From NCBI GenBank assembly GCA_946406115.1, contig OX291545.1, positions 868,001-932,000 of the forward strand: DNA of 64,000 nucleotides, given 5' to 3'. Below the pieces are notes generated by a model that saw only the letters and a list, made by a program, of their open reading frames with translations, was not told where the DNA came from and made no database searches. This document shows, piece by piece, positions 33,757 through 45,303 of this stretch; position 1 is the stretch's first letter; the number at the start of each line of letters is the position of its first letter. The translations under genes were made by a program, and so were the position numbers. The stretch comes from Apoda limacodes (lineage: Eukaryota > Arthropoda > Insecta > Lepidoptera > Limacodidae).

Positions 33757-34303
33757 AAAAACCGGCTAAGTGCGAGTTGGAATCGCTCACCGAGGGTTCC
33801 GTACCTACCAACATTTACGTAATTTCCAAACACAAACATAAAAAGTGTGCCGCTAAGCGGTTACCCATTCAAGTTCTGTCCAAGCCCGACGTTGCTTAAC
33901 TTTGAATATCGTTTCCAACAAACAAATGTGTTACTGTTTCTCCCAATAATAAACTGGATGGCGCTATACCGGTAATTTGAAATAGGCCGGTTTTTAGAGT
34001 TACTTTAGAGTTCACACTTTTTTCACTGCAAGTTTGAAGTTTGTATGTATTACTGTTGTTACGATAGATCAACAACATGTGGTGTTTCTTGTACGAGAAC
34101 CCCCCTTAAATTTTAACTTTTAATAAAAAGTTATTTATTATTTATTAGATAATCCCACATTATACCACATATTCTGTAATAAAATTTAGGCTTCTACCTA
34201 TTTCGGTATAAAAGATAGAGACTTTTAATGGTCGGACAGACAGAAAGCGTAGGCTGAGTAATATGGCTCCGTTGGCACCCTCTGACTACGGAACCCTAAA
34301 AAA
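33757..34303 (+). mobile_element. GTGCGAGTCGG-family repeat, complete-looking copy
   Basis: Starts AAAACCGGCTAAGTGCGAGT and ends GGCACCCTCTGACTACGGAA then CCCTAAAAAA. The internal GGTCGGACAGACAGA block is near 34232. An AGGGTTCCGTA word near the start is mirrored by TACGGAACCCT near the end, an 11-bp inverted pair just inside one terminus. About 547 bases, no protein frame. This is the best copy for defining the family here. Confidence 0.8.
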
Positions 34304-35100
34304 GTATAACGCTTGTGCATTCGTACTTGATTAAATAACGTGTTTTTATGGACGTTATAAAAACTGTTCAGTAATATTTGAATGATATTTCGTAGGTAGA
34401 ATGCGCGTTCATTTTATTGGTCGTACATTTACTCATCTTCAGCCCACGAAATATTGATAACGAATTCACAAATTTCATACGTCCGTCACAGAACTTATTG
34501 GGAACAGTCTCAAGCGCTCCAGACTCTGGAATTCAAGAGAAAATGCAAGTAGATCTTACCTTTGGATATCTGTGACAGTAGTATGTACTGCTACTTGCAT
34601 AATTTTAAGCTCCCAGTTCAGATTCATCAATTTCTGATCCGTTTTTGTTACGTTCATTAAACTACGAAAACGAATTTAATAAGTGTACCCGAGTGCACAA
34701 TGCTTGAGTTTTAACTCTTGATCTGCTTAAGGTCCCTAAATTAATTTTCATTATAGACTACCCTTGCTTGTGTGACTTCTGCTAAGAGAAGGACAAACAG
34801 AGATAACAATGTCTATGAACATGTTGGAAAAATATTTATCGTAGACTTATCAAGATCCTTACATGTGTTAAGCAAAACATACATTTTGCTGTCTGTATAA
34901 CAGACAATTACAAGATATTTTAAACGGAAAAAATAAAGTATCATAGGTATTTATTGGTAATGTTTTTAAATTTAAATTTGCTTAGTATACCATATCAAGG
35001 CAAGGGCCCGTTGTCCTTACATTCTACAGGCCCCGAAATAGCTTTTAATAATATTTTTTATTAATTTTGGACATATCACACAACGCGACAGCGGACATAG
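34304..35100. other. AT-rich DNA, no gene seen
   Basis: No supportable feature. Confidence 0.45.
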
Positions 35101-35270
35101 ATTATATACTTTTATTGTAAATATATACATACATATCAATTATAAATACACCCAGACTCAAAACAAACACAAAAGTTTATCACATAAATGTTTGTACAGT
35201 GCAAAAATCGAACCCATACCCTCTCCATAGCAGCCGGCTACACTAAATGCGAACTAGGCTGCGATGGAGT
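35101..35270 (-). mobile_element. tRNA-derived SINE, minus strand
   Basis: On the minus strand a B-box-like GGGTTCGAT (35207-35215) is followed by a body with AACATTTATGTGATAAAC and TTTGTTTTGAGTCTGGGTGT and a T/A-rich end with AATAAAAGT. The body aligns with the copy at 38828-38990 over about 70 bases. The head before the B box is diverged. Confidence 0.75.
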
Positions 35271-35438
35271 CAGAACAGAAGGTATATTATTGGTTCTAGC
35301 ATATGGGTACGTCATACCTTATAAAAAGAATAGGTCTTCAGTCATTACTAATAAACGGGGCTGAAACTAGAGACTAGATAAAAGAGGGGAAAAAGTAGTA
35401 AGAAAATATAATTTATATGATTTTCTAAATTATTTTTT
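35271..35438. other. spacer
   Basis: No feature recognised. Confidence 0.4.
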
Positions 35439-36553
35439 ACTAGACTTTGTCAGTGGCTCCGCCCGCCCTAAATTCGGTTATTGCCGTGGAACTCCTTAAT
35501 TGCAATTAATTAATTATACCAATGAATTGCTATATCATGCTATAGGTGCAGCAATAGTTCTTTTAACTCTGTTATAGTTATTCCCGCAGGAACTTTTGAA
35601 TTTTAGGGATAAAAAGTATCCTATATGCTATTCCCGGACCTAACCTATATGTATGCCAAGTTTTATCCCGATCCGTCCAGTGTTTGAAGCGTGATTGAGT
35701 AACAAACATCCATCCAGACATACAAACTTTCACATTTATAATATTACTAGACTTTGCCCGCGGCTCCGCCCGCCCTAAATTTGGTTAACGGCGTAGGATT
35801 CTTACGGCAACTCCTTGATTATACTAAAGAAGTTTGTTATAGCAAGCTATAGCTGCATCTATGTTTCGTTCGTGGGATTCATTTATAGATACTACCGCGG
35901 GAACTTTTGAATTTCCCGGGATAAAAAATAGCCTTTGTCCTTTTCCGTATCTTTAACTATCTGTGTGTGCAAAATTTCAGCTCATTTAAATGCTCCAAAT
36001 GCAGCAGGATTAAGTAACAAACGTTATAGTTATTCCCGCGGGAACTTTTGAATTTTCCGGAATGAAAAATAGCCTGTGTCCTTTCCCGGGACTCAGACAA
36101 ATTTCATCTAAATCAGTTGAGCGGTTCCCGATCCATCCAGTGGTTGAAACGTGACAAACAACCAAACATCCAAACTTTCGCATTTATAATATTAATAGGA
36201 TAGCTGGTAATTAATGAATATTGCTAGCGGCCGCCCTGCCCTAAATTTGGTTATCGGTGTGGGACTCCTTTATTTAATCTCAGTATTGATACTGTGATTC
36301 ATTCCTTAATATCCCCCGCTAAATTTACTCCTTAATTACACTAATAAAATAAAAATATAAAGTAGCCTACATGCTATTCCAGGACCTAACCTATATGTAT
36401 GCCAAGTTTCATCCCGATTCGTCAGGTGGTTGAAGCGTGAAGAAGTAACAAACATACACACTCACACACACACACTCACACACACACACTCACACACACA
36501 CACTCACACAGTCACACACTCACAAATTTTCGCCTTTATAATAGTAATGGGAT
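35439..36553 (+). mobile_element. three tandem CATTTATAATATTA-family units
   Basis: Units at about 35439-35745, 35746-36199 and 36200-36553. Units 1 and 2 start ACTAGACTTTG..GGCTCCGCCCGCCCTAAAT; unit 3 has a diverged AGCTGG..GCGGCCGCCC start. Each has a CGGTTAT- or GGTTAACGG-type block and ends CATTTATAATATTA or CCTTTATAATAGTA. Unit 2 carries an internal duplication of CGCGGGAACTTTTGAATTT (about 35897 and 36039). Units 2 and 3 recur together at 62466-63212. No protein is encoded. The class is not certain; Lepidoptera have many such tails, probably of non-LTR origin. Confidence 0.85.
36451..36532. repeat. CA/CTCA microsatellite inside unit 3
   Basis: Repeats of CTCACACACACACA with a 14-base period, at least three near-perfect periods. 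The matching place in the other composite (about 63149-63177) is much shorter, so the array grew, or shrank, after the copies separated. Confidence 0.9.
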
Positions 36554-37640
36554 AATTGACGTAAGTTGTTGATGACAATTTGATCAAAGACCTTTGCGAT
36601 GTTCCCAAACAAAATTTGCTATCCAATACTCAAATAAAATTTATATTTACAGTAGATATAAATATTGTTAATACTTAAAGTAGGTACCTACACGAACCAC
36701 TAAAATTTTATCGGTGAAGCCAATGCCCGCTTTGAAAAATCTGCGCATAGACCTCAAACTAAATCACGTCACAATTGCTATCCATCACTAACGCCACCCA
36801 TACACACCAGATATCAGCTTACAATGTTATCTATCCCACACACTGCTATCAGTTTCCGCGAAAAATTTGTTCGCGACCGGCGACAGCCAGCCCACAGCCC
36901 ACGTGCCCTGACCAATGACTGATGAAGGCATTGGTCACTACGAAAGCACATTTTGCATGTGTCATTTCATTAGTATTATTCATGTCACATATATTCATCA
37001 TATAGTCATACACAATATCTGCCACAACACGTTAACTATTATCCATAACCCTACTTCGGTAGATTCCTGAAGCTGCTTGCTCTCAGCTGTTTCTAGCAGT
37101 TCTCATCACCTGATGATTAGGTCCCTTCCTAATTTTATTCAACCCTGAAATTGTTAATTTTTTGCAATAACATTAGCAGAAATATTTATATTACCACAAT
37201 TTCGCCTAGCAAACTTATAACTTAAAACACATTAAGTAGAGCTTTTAAACATAATGAATCTTTCAAGCTCCTATAATGGTTATAAGAATATATTGCCATT
37301 CAACCACTACCACCACTTATGGCTAAGTAAAGCACAATTCGAGCCGCGAGGTTACCATAAATTCGAACGCTATTCAACGCGTTGCTTACCGTTAAATTAA
37401 AAGGCCTGTAAATTATAACACTAAGAACTGCTAACGATTGTTTTTAAGAGCAATCGAATTTCTGCAAAACTCCTATAAAAGACATTTTCCTCATAGAGAC
37501 AAAATAGGTAATAGCCATAGATGTAGTAACTGCCTGGGTGAGCGTGAATCTGCCTGGGAGACCCTGACTCCGCCTGGTATTTTTCGTGTAAACTCCTTAT
37601 TAATACCTGTTCTTTCCTTATCAGCATCATCCGACCCCAC
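36554..37640. other. AT-rich DNA, no gene seen
   Basis: No coding frame of note. The patch 36880-36940 (GCGACCGGCGACAGCCAGCC) is GC-rich, unexplained. Confidence 0.4.
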
Positions 37641-37735
37641 TGTTGGGGCACGGCCTACCCTCACCGGGGGCGATTTGGGCCATAGTCCACACGCGGGCCC
37701 AGTGCGGATTGTGGACTGTGAAGTAGTAGTATCAT
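37641..37735 (+). repeat. GGCCTACCCTC repeat, first copy
   Basis: The block CGGCCTACCCTCACC, then GGCGATTTGGGCC, then ACGCGGGCCCAGTGCGGAT and GTGGACT recurs at 62366-62450 with about one change in six. It resembles a dispersed lepidopteran repeat. It is GC-rich and has no frame with motifs. Confidence 0.75.
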
Positions 37736-38094
37736 CAATATCATGATACATGGGTACGAGCACTTTAGGCTTACCTTGTTGATACAGATAACTTATCGCT
37801 ATCCCTTCAAGTACGTAGCTACACATGTCCATTTCGTAATAAAGTATCTCGTATAATGTAGGTATGATACCTTGTAGTTATTACTGGATTACAGTTTCTG
37901 TTTTGTAACCGTGTGGACAAAACATCATCAACTGTGTTTGTGGTGACTCAAGGCTGGAACGCTGACCACCAATTTACATGTTTGGCTTCAAGTAATTAGG
38001 GGCCACTAAATTCCCACATGCCTGCTTATTTAGTTTTTTATAAAGATAATGCTGTTGGTGCAATAGGCATGCCACTGTTGAACAATGTAAAACC
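37736..38094. other. no gene seen
   Basis: Ordinary AT-rich DNA. Confidence 0.4.
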
Positions 38095-38480
38095 ACGTTT
38101 TAGAGTGACCTCCTAATAGACGGAATTACGACTTGGTGAGGTGGTAAGGAGGAAATTGATAGATGTTAGAAGCTCGAGGTCCAGTCACATTCGAAGTTCA
38201 GCGAAGTCGGTAGCCAGTAGCTAAATGTGTGACCGTCTAGTGACTTTTCTTAACTTCTCCGTGCTTCGGATGGTACTTTAAACCCTCATCATCGCTGATG
38301 GATGTTATCATATGACAGCTGACTAGTAGCAGGGTAGAGCAGAGTTGAGGGGCCACTAGTTCGACAATGTCCGCCAAAACGCACTAGACCTGCACGATGC
38401 ACTATGGTCTATCCACCATCTCTAAGGAACAAGAGGCCTATGCCCTTGCAGTGGTGCGAATATCGGCATAAGCTCGCTAA
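38095..38480 (+). repeat. CCGTGCTTCGGATGG-type dispersed repeat
   Basis: CTCCGTGCTTCGGATGGTAC followed by TTTAAACCC, ATATGACAGCTGACTAG, GGGTAGAGCAGAGTTGAGG and, at the end, CAAGAGGCCTATGCCCTTGC then AGTGG. I recognise this block order from dispersed repeats in other Lepidoptera. No second full copy lies in the window, so class and limits are uncertain. Confidence 0.5.
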
Positions 38481-38827
38481 CATCAAAACAGTACAAATGT
38501 AAAGGTAATTACGGTGCCTAATTAAGAAAATTGCAACTCAATATTGATTGTAAACTAACACCATATGGTTTAGAAAACCAGGTGTAAACTACTGTATGTT
38601 TACCAAAACATTTACTTACGCGTATCGCATTGGAACACACTTTGTATTGTGGCGCGCGCACGCTTGTGCCAAGTCACGCGATCATGAGAAATGTAGACGC
38701 ATTTATTTATTGTTTAAAATCTAAAATTTATGTATAAAAACAAATATTTTGGGACATTCCGAAAAGCGCTACCTGGTCCTAAACTAAGCAAAGCTTGTAT
38801 TATGGAAACCAGACACCGGACACTAAA
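38481..38827. other. no gene seen
   Basis: No feature recognised. Confidence 0.4.
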
Positions 38828-38990
38828 TCAATTTTTTTTTGGTACATACATACATACTCGTATTATACATAGAAAACACCCAATTTCAAGACAAACACAA
38901 ATGTTCATTACTTAAATGTTTATCTTGTGCGGAAATCAAACCCACGCTTCTCGATCAGCATTCGGGTCTAATATCGGTATATGCGTCTAA
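38828..38990 (-). mobile_element. tRNA-derived SINE, minus strand, second copy
   Basis: On the minus strand GTGGGTTTGAT (B-box-like, 38935-38945) precedes the body AACATTTAAGTAATGAACAT, TTTGTGTTTGTCTTGAAATT and GGGTGT, aligning with 35148-35215. It ends in CATACATAC/TATGTATG-type repeats and a T-run. Confidence 0.75.
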
Positions 38991-40054
38991 AATATCCGTC
39001 GGTATAATAATGCTTCCTATGGTTTTCTTATTATGTACTAATATAAAAGCAGAAAATGACTGACTGACAATGACATAAGATTGACGTGTTTTACCGCTTT
39101 TAGAAAAACAAAAAATGTGTATCAGACTTTAAAGTCTTATTCTTTTCAAAAGTCCACGCAAACGAATTCGCGGGAAAATGCTGCAACCTTTATTTTTGAT
39201 CGCTTGTAATTTTTACATGCTACAACAGTTGTACGTAGAGGTTGATGTAAGCCGAGCAAGGTGCGGTGTGGGGATGCGAGGGCGGAAAGCTGACCCTTAA
39301 TGTAAATGTCAAAGAAAAGGTCAATTCCAGAAATAACTATTCTAAGAAACGGTCAACAAAAAATTGCGTCTCTCTCTCTACGTCACTGTAGGAAATAATC
39401 ACGTTTTTTGCTGGATCTGTAAACGAAAGGCTATTTCGCAATGCTTTTATAAATTTTATAGGCAAAAAAAAGTTAATAGGTTAATAATACTATTGAATTC
39501 TTTCAAACAGTTTTACAAGGTTTTGATAACATTTTACTAAATTATCAAACTTGGCAATCAGAAATAATGAAAAAAAAAATTAAATTTGATAAGGAGGTGG
39601 GCGAAAATGTATAGAAGCTGGTACCTGACAACCATTGAAAATGAAATTAATGTGCGGTTTGAAATAAATTAATATGTAGAACAATAGTTGTTATACTTGC
39701 CGACACGTTAATTAAGACATGACCTTGAATGCGGTGAATTCATTTTTTAGGTGTGTTTGATGTAGGGGGTGCGAGGGGTGGACTACCTTTCAAATCATCA
39801 CCACTAGGTGTAACAAAACTGGTTTCACCGAAATTGAAAAAATTGATTTAACCACATTTTTCTTTTTGTTTCTTTTATTTTAAATCATTCATTATGTTTT
39901 AGATTTGTCAGAATCGAATTTTATTCTATTATACATTAAATTCCAAAATATTTCTAAAATGTTTCAGATTTCGTTTTAGATAGATAAAGTTTTAAATAGG
40001 TTATACAACAACAAATGAAACAACTAATAAAACATAAAATAGTGCAAAAAAACT
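38991..40054. other. AT-rich DNA, no gene seen
   Basis: No coding frame and no named repeat. Confidence 0.4.
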
Positions 40055-40195
40055 TTTCTGACCCGGCACGCGGTCAAAAATCAAAACGGTCGCCATATTG
40101 TATTGAAATGGTGTAAACTTACAACGATACTAGCTAGGCTAAATACTTAGGTCAGAGGTTAGAAAAGTTTTTGAATTGCGACAGTTGTTTATTTA
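40055..40195 (-). repeat. ATATGGCGAC repeat, minus-strand copy
   Basis: Reverse complement of the repeat at 32560-32705: GGTCAAAAATCAAAA, CGGTCGCCATATTG, GGTGTAAACTTACAACG. Both copies keep the TTTTGATTTTTGACC core. Confidence 0.7.
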
Positions 40196-42156
40196 GAGAC
40201 CGATAGCCGTGGCATTTATAACAAAAGATATTGTTTTGCCTCGTCCGTCTGTTCGTATGTTAAACCGTTATATTATATTTCCGTTATATTAGCACCGGTT
40301 CTTAATAAATTTTACAAAAAGGTGACCTATGTCTGTAAACACGGTTTGTTATAAACTTAAACAAAAACTTTAAGAAGCTCTCCATACTTATCGAGCTGTG
40401 ATATAATTTTATGTTTTTACCCTATTGTAAGGTAATAGCGAAGGATTCTTAAAAATCATTTAAGGTTTTCGTATTTTCACTCATGTGCACAAATACAAAT
40501 GAATATCTTTCTAAGTAAAAGGTCATCATTATCAATGTATACTACTTACTACTAGAATACAAGTTGTGCTTGCCTAGGGTGCTCTCAACATTTAATCTTT
40601 TTCTGAATAAGACAATAATACATACTACTTGAATAAAAATATTAATTGATAGAAAACTGTTAAGAGATATACAACTCTAAGGATGTATATCTCTGAACGG
40701 AGAGCCAAATGAGAATATCCACCACAACAACTATTGTTCTACATATATTATTTTCATTGGTTACAATTAATTTCCGGGTACCAAAACGCCCATCAACTTT
40801 TTATAACCAATTTTATCGTGATCAAAAACATATTCATTAATTAGAGTCCAGCGTGACTTATTTGGAACAAAATACCGAAAACCAAACCACCATACTTAGT
40901 GAGTATTTACAAAGCTACCTAGATTTCGTCATTGGCCTAAATGCGCGATTCGCCGGTGATAAGATAAGGCTTGCAGCACACCACACTGCGCTGTTTGTTT
41001 ACATCGATAGCACAAGGCCGCGAGACTGTATGCTGACCCTACCGATATGCCGTCACCTCTTTAGATTTATATCGCAATTCAACAGTTGCAAAAACTAAAT
41101 ATATAATTATTGACATTGACTGAATCCCACATTTTACAATACTAACAAATTCCTTATATACTTGCTAATGGAATTTGATATTTTGTAGATAGACACACAA
41201 TAAACTCCACGAAAATTAATTAAAGAATAAAATAAGGCAAAAGCTACCCATATAACGATATAGTCTGTCGGTGCGATTCTTTTTTCAAATAGCTAACCTT
41301 GGTGTGACAAACTAGCAAAGGGGGGCAGTGTGTCTAACAAAATCTTAGCACGTCCTACAAAACATCAAAATATTTACAACTATGGTGTAGGTAAGTAACG
41401 AGCAACACTGGCATTAAGTATGTGTTAGTAAATAACAAACTAAGCGAAAATAGCTAGACAGTCTCATGAAAAATACAGTAGAGGGGTGCGCAAGAGTCCC
41501 AAGATTTTAAAGACAATCAATTTACTATTATAGTCTAAGTGTCCATCGGTGATTTACGACTTATGGGCCAATTTAGTCTAGATACATTATGAATAAGAAG
41601 TTTAAGAAGCAGTAACTGTGTCCTTCTCCGTCTCTTCTATCTCTGTGCTAAATTTTAACTCAATAAGAAGCACCGTAGCGACGTTAAACAATAACAAACA
41701 AATAAACAGGCTTTCGCAAATATATATATATTTGTTTGTATGGACATAAAATGTGGTACATTTCCTAAAAAAATGTTTTTGCATTTGCTTCCGCAGTCTG
41801 CTTTTTCTCTTTACCTCGGTAATAGTTTAATTTCCCGCTATTCGTCGCTACGCTTACGCCAATCGCGCGTTATCGGTACGTTATCGCTATCAGTTTATTA
41901 ACGCTACCTGTCGCAACGCCTGGCAACATTGTTATGTGAGAAATAAAGACCAAGGCTGCATTATACTCAAAAAATCACTTTTTAATCATACGTGCTTGCT
42001 CCTTCAGTTGCTTTAGTAGCGCAACCGTGTTCCGTAACGTTTGTACCAGGTTCAAATGACCGTTAAAAAGGTCGTAAAAGACAAAATACAAGACTACTCA
42101 AAAAATCACTATGCATAACGAATAAAAAAGGTTGCAGTTGTAGAATTTGTAATCTT
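40196..42156. other. AT-rich DNA, no gene supported
   Basis: An 81-codon plus frame (40853-41098) is GC-richer in its second half, around GCGCGATTCGCCGGTGATAA, but has no motif. A CpG-rich patch lies at 41830-41935. A 16-base word TACTCAAAAAATCACT occurs at 41964 and 42095. Confidence 0.35.
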
Positions 42157-42232
42157 TTTTAGGGTTACGTACCCAAAGGGTGCCAACGGACCCCTTTTTA
42201 CTAAGCCTACGCTGTAATGTCAAGTGTAATTT
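42157..42232 (-). repeat. GTGCGAGTCGG-family end fragment
   Basis: TTTTTTAGGGTTACGTACCC, then AAAGGGTGCCAACGGA, is the reverse complement of the end of the copy at 33757-34303. Only the terminal part is clear. Confidence 0.65.
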
Positions 42233-43081
42233 ATCGCTAGTAATTAATCAATGTCCTAGCTTAAAACCAAGTAATTACATATTTGTGTATTATTTACTAT
42301 ACCTATAACTTTGTAGCTGGATCCTAGCGAAAACAATTTTCCTCTTAATTGTATTTTTTTTAATAGTTAAGCAAAATAAATACGAAAAACAAATATTTAC
42401 ACAAAATATTTCTATTGCATTTTGTAAATTATTCCTACAAGCTGTCAGTTAACAAATATTTTTTTTAGGACTTTCATTTTCGGGATTAAATACAACACAT
42501 GAGTTTCTTCTTCCGTGATCACAAATACCCGTTAATGATTTTCCTTATCTGGGACTAAACTATGTAAATACAGTAATGCATTGAGTTCTGATGCGGAAAC
42601 ATAAAGTTGTATGACTAAGAATTAGGTATACATTTACATGTTTACAACGTAACTGCCGTGAAAACCTCATAAACAACTAAGCCCCAGTCTTAATTTACTT
42701 CAAAAAAAGAAGGTTATCAATTGCACCCGTATTAATGTAATATTGTTGGAATTGCACAATATTCATATATGTTAGTCTATGTGGGTTTCTAAACAAATAG
42801 GTCAAATTTCATAAGTGTGTATGTATATTTGTAGGTATATATTTCCACGTATTTCTAACTCAACTAAAGTAGACATACTGATAGAAAACTAAGCTAGGTA
42901 CGTGTTTTCCTCGCTTTGAAGTCTGCATCGAGAATAGTGAACGAGAAACTTGTCATGACCGCGAGGTTTTTACACGTCTTAGGTTGGATTTATTTATGCA
43001 AAGCAACATTAATTATTTAATAATTCCTATGTTATCACTTACTATCTATAAAAACACTCGCCACTTGGATAATTTTATTCT
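42233..43081. other. AT-rich DNA, no gene seen
   Basis: No feature supported. Confidence 0.4.
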
Positions 43082-43372
43082 GTTATCCTACTAATATTAT
43101 TAATGTTAAAGTTTGGATGTTTGTTACTTAATTACGCTTCAACCAATAGATAGATCGGGATGAAACTTGACACACATATAGGTTAGGTCCTGAAATAGGT
43201 TATATGCTTTTTATCCCTAAACATTCAAAATTTTTCGCGCGAGTTACTATAACCGAGCTTAAGCGAACTACAGCCTACACCGATAGTTTGCTATAGCAAA
43301 CTTCATTAGTATAATTAAGGAGTTCCACGCCGATAACCAGAAGGGCAGGCGGAGCCGCTGGCAAATCTAGTG
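43082..43372 (-). repeat. CATTTATAATATTA-family copy, minus strand
   Basis: Blocks of the family in reverse: TCCTACTAATATTATTAATG, AAAGTTTGGATGTTTGTTAC, GATCGGGATGAAACTTG, ATAGGTTAGGTCCTG, AAGGAGTTCCACGCCGATAA and GGCGGAGCCGCTGGCAAATC then TAGT. Length fits units 1 and 3 of the array at 35439. Confidence 0.85.
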
Positions 43373-43917
43373 TAGATGTAAAGAAAGACATGCTCCCGCT
43401 GTTCACTTCGCCAGCGTCACAATAAATGTAAGCTAACTGACCAACCTCGTGGTGGTGCACACTGATAGCTTCGAGCGCCCAACCTAGTACATTAGTCGTG
43501 TTATGAGTGATGTTGTTCTGTTTAGATAGTATCTTAACAATTATATTTCACGGAAGCAGAAAACGCGGCAGTTGATAATTAACTTGGCAGATACAAGTTG
43601 CAGGAATATAGAGGAAAAGATCGTCGCCGCCCGCCCGCCCGCGGCGCAAGCTTTCTCTACATCTGAAAGGCGGTGTCATCGTAATTATTAACGGGAGGAT
43701 ACAGACTTCGGCAGAACTATTACTTATTTTGTGCTTTTTTAATCTTGAACCATAATACTGAAAAATTGAAATTTGGCCTTTAGGTTGAAAATTAAGATTG
43801 TTGGTATTTTGGAAAATCATTCACAAAAAACAATTCGAAAACTGACAATTTGCATAAGAAATTTTGTAGTTTTGTGGTTTTACCATAAGCAGTTTTAAAC
43901 ATATTTAAAAAAAAATT
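43373..43917. other. no gene seen; one GC-rich knot
   Basis: A block of CCGCCCGCCCGCCCGCGGCG type lies at 43625-43646, possibly expanded from the CCGCCCGCCC of the neighbouring repeat family. No frame supported. Confidence 0.4.
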
Positions 43918-43955
43918 CAAGCGGGCGAAGTCGCGTAAATAATCTAGTTTTATAT
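43918..43955 (-). repeat. short retroposon start, minus strand
   Basis: GCGGGCGAAGTCGCG followed by AATCTAGT is the reverse of a typical ACTAGATT..GCGACTTCGCCCGC start of retroposons in this family group. The body beyond it is not clear. Confidence 0.45.
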
Positions 43956-44520
43956 ATATCCAGAATTTGAATTATATAATCAAATTTTAAAAATAAATTT
44001 AAGAATAAATCACATGTCCGAAAATGTGACATACCTTATATAGAGTTTTCCTTAGGAAAAGAAAGTAAACACTGCAACAAAATACTAAAAAACAAATGGC
44101 AATGTTTCAATATATTACGTTGCGGTGTTAGTACAGCGCAGATTTAAAGCACTTTCTACTTACTATCATTATAATATGACTCGGTCTAAAAATCCCAAAT
44201 AATAAAAATTTACTGCTTCATACAAAAAGCTATTTTTTTAATAGGCCAATTTCATAAACAAAGTATATATACCTGCTTAAAAAATGACATTTCTTTAGTT
44301 TTCTTAATCGCTTTCTATACCTAAATATTTAACATTATCGAATCGAAATTGATTTTCTAAACAAAAGGTAAGCAGCATGTAGTTATGATTTTTTTATATA
44401 AAAAAAACTGTTTTCATTAACATAGTATATTACTGGCTACATTTTTGTAGCATATTTCCTAGTCCGATTTTGGGCGGCCAATCCGATACAAAAACGTAAG
44501 TGAAATCGAAATCTATAAAA
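43956..44520. other. AT-rich DNA, no gene seen
   Basis: No feature supported. Confidence 0.4.
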
Positions 44521-44605
44521 TAACTAGTTGACCCGGCGAACGTTGTTTCTTTTTTAGGAATAACTGCCGCACCAACCTTTTGTGAAAGGGTTGTACTTAT
44601 TCGGC
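44521..44605 (+). repeat. ACTAGTTGACCCGGCGAACG retroposon head
   Basis: AACTAGTTGACCCGGCGAAC and the following CTGCCGCACCAACCTTT are the start of a common lepidopteran retroposon whose tail type appears at 48490-48815. The copy is cut short by the next repeat. Confidence 0.6.
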
Positions 44606-44647
44606 AACCTTCCCCGGTCTTAGCATAACAATAATATACCAAAATTT

Positions 44648-44765
44648 CATTTTCCAAATCAAAATCAATCAAAATCAAAATCTTTTTATTCAAATGGGTT
44701 ACTAAGAACACTTTCGAATCGTCAAGTAAATTAACTACAACTAGCTTTACAAACTAATTACAATA
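44648..44765 (-). repeat. LINE 3' end with TTTTGA tail, minus strand
   Basis: On the minus strand a stretch with TGACGATTCGAAAGTG and AACCCATTTGAATAAAAAG leads into repeats of TTTTGATTTTGATTG. A short-repeat tail in place of poly(A) fits RTE/CR1-type LINE ends. It adjoins the head at 44521, suggesting insertion there. Confidence 0.6.
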
Positions 44766-45014
44766 CTGTTTTAATGCGTGCGTCCAATAGGTAATCTTTT
44801 TCAAATCACAATCGAAACATAAAATTATAGTGTATCAACTAATAAATACATGTTTTGTATTGAAACATTAAATAAACAAGATTTAGAATGTAAATAGTTT
44901 GATTTAAAAAAAAACAATCAATATTTATGTAATATTTCAATTGCCTATTGTTTTTCAGACTGCATAGGGGGGGGGGGGGCACCATGTGATACGTTAAAAG
45001 TTTTTAATTATTCG
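44766..45014. other. AT-rich DNA with a G13 run
   Basis: No gene. The run of 13 G at 44967-44979 lies here. Confidence 0.4.
44967..44979 (+). repeat. G13 homopolymer
   Basis: Thirteen G in a row after TGCATA. Rare in AT-rich DNA and likely length-variable. Confidence 0.9.
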
Positions 45015-45185
45015 GTTAACCCGAGTCATTGCGCGAGTCCGACTCGGACTTCACCCTGTCTCACTCGCACTTGACCCTTGTCTTCTTTGTCAGAAACATT
45101 TTCTGGCGTGAGTATAACACCATACCAAAATTTCATTACAATCGGTTTATTGCGCAAGTCGACTCGCACTTGACCCTTTCGGAAA
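45015..45185 (-). repeat. two GTGCGAGTCGG-family 5' ends in tandem, minus strand
   Basis: The stretch at 45031-45080 reads GCGCGAGTCCGACTCGGACT.. CACTCGCACTTGACCC; a second, GCGCAAGTCGACTCGCACTT then GACCCTTTC, lies at 45153-45181. Both are the reverse of the family start. Two starts about 110 bases apart point to nested or tandem insertion. Confidence 0.65.
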
Positions 45186-45303
45186 ATCCTTTCTTATCGT
45201 ATGATACGTCATACAAAGAACACACCCTCCAAGTTTCAGATTTCTACGATCAGCGGTTTAGGCTGTGCGTTGATCCGTCAGTCAGTTATTCAGGACAAAG
45301 CAT
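45186..45303. other. spacer between repeats
   Basis: No feature beyond a CAGTCAGTTATTCAGG-type stretch at its end that may belong to the palindromic repeat. Confidence 0.35.

Noticed and set aside
41964..42110. 16-base direct repeat TACTCAAAAAATCACT, as if short LTR ends
   Set aside because: It is partly an A-run, has no inverted TG/CA ends and no primer-binding site.
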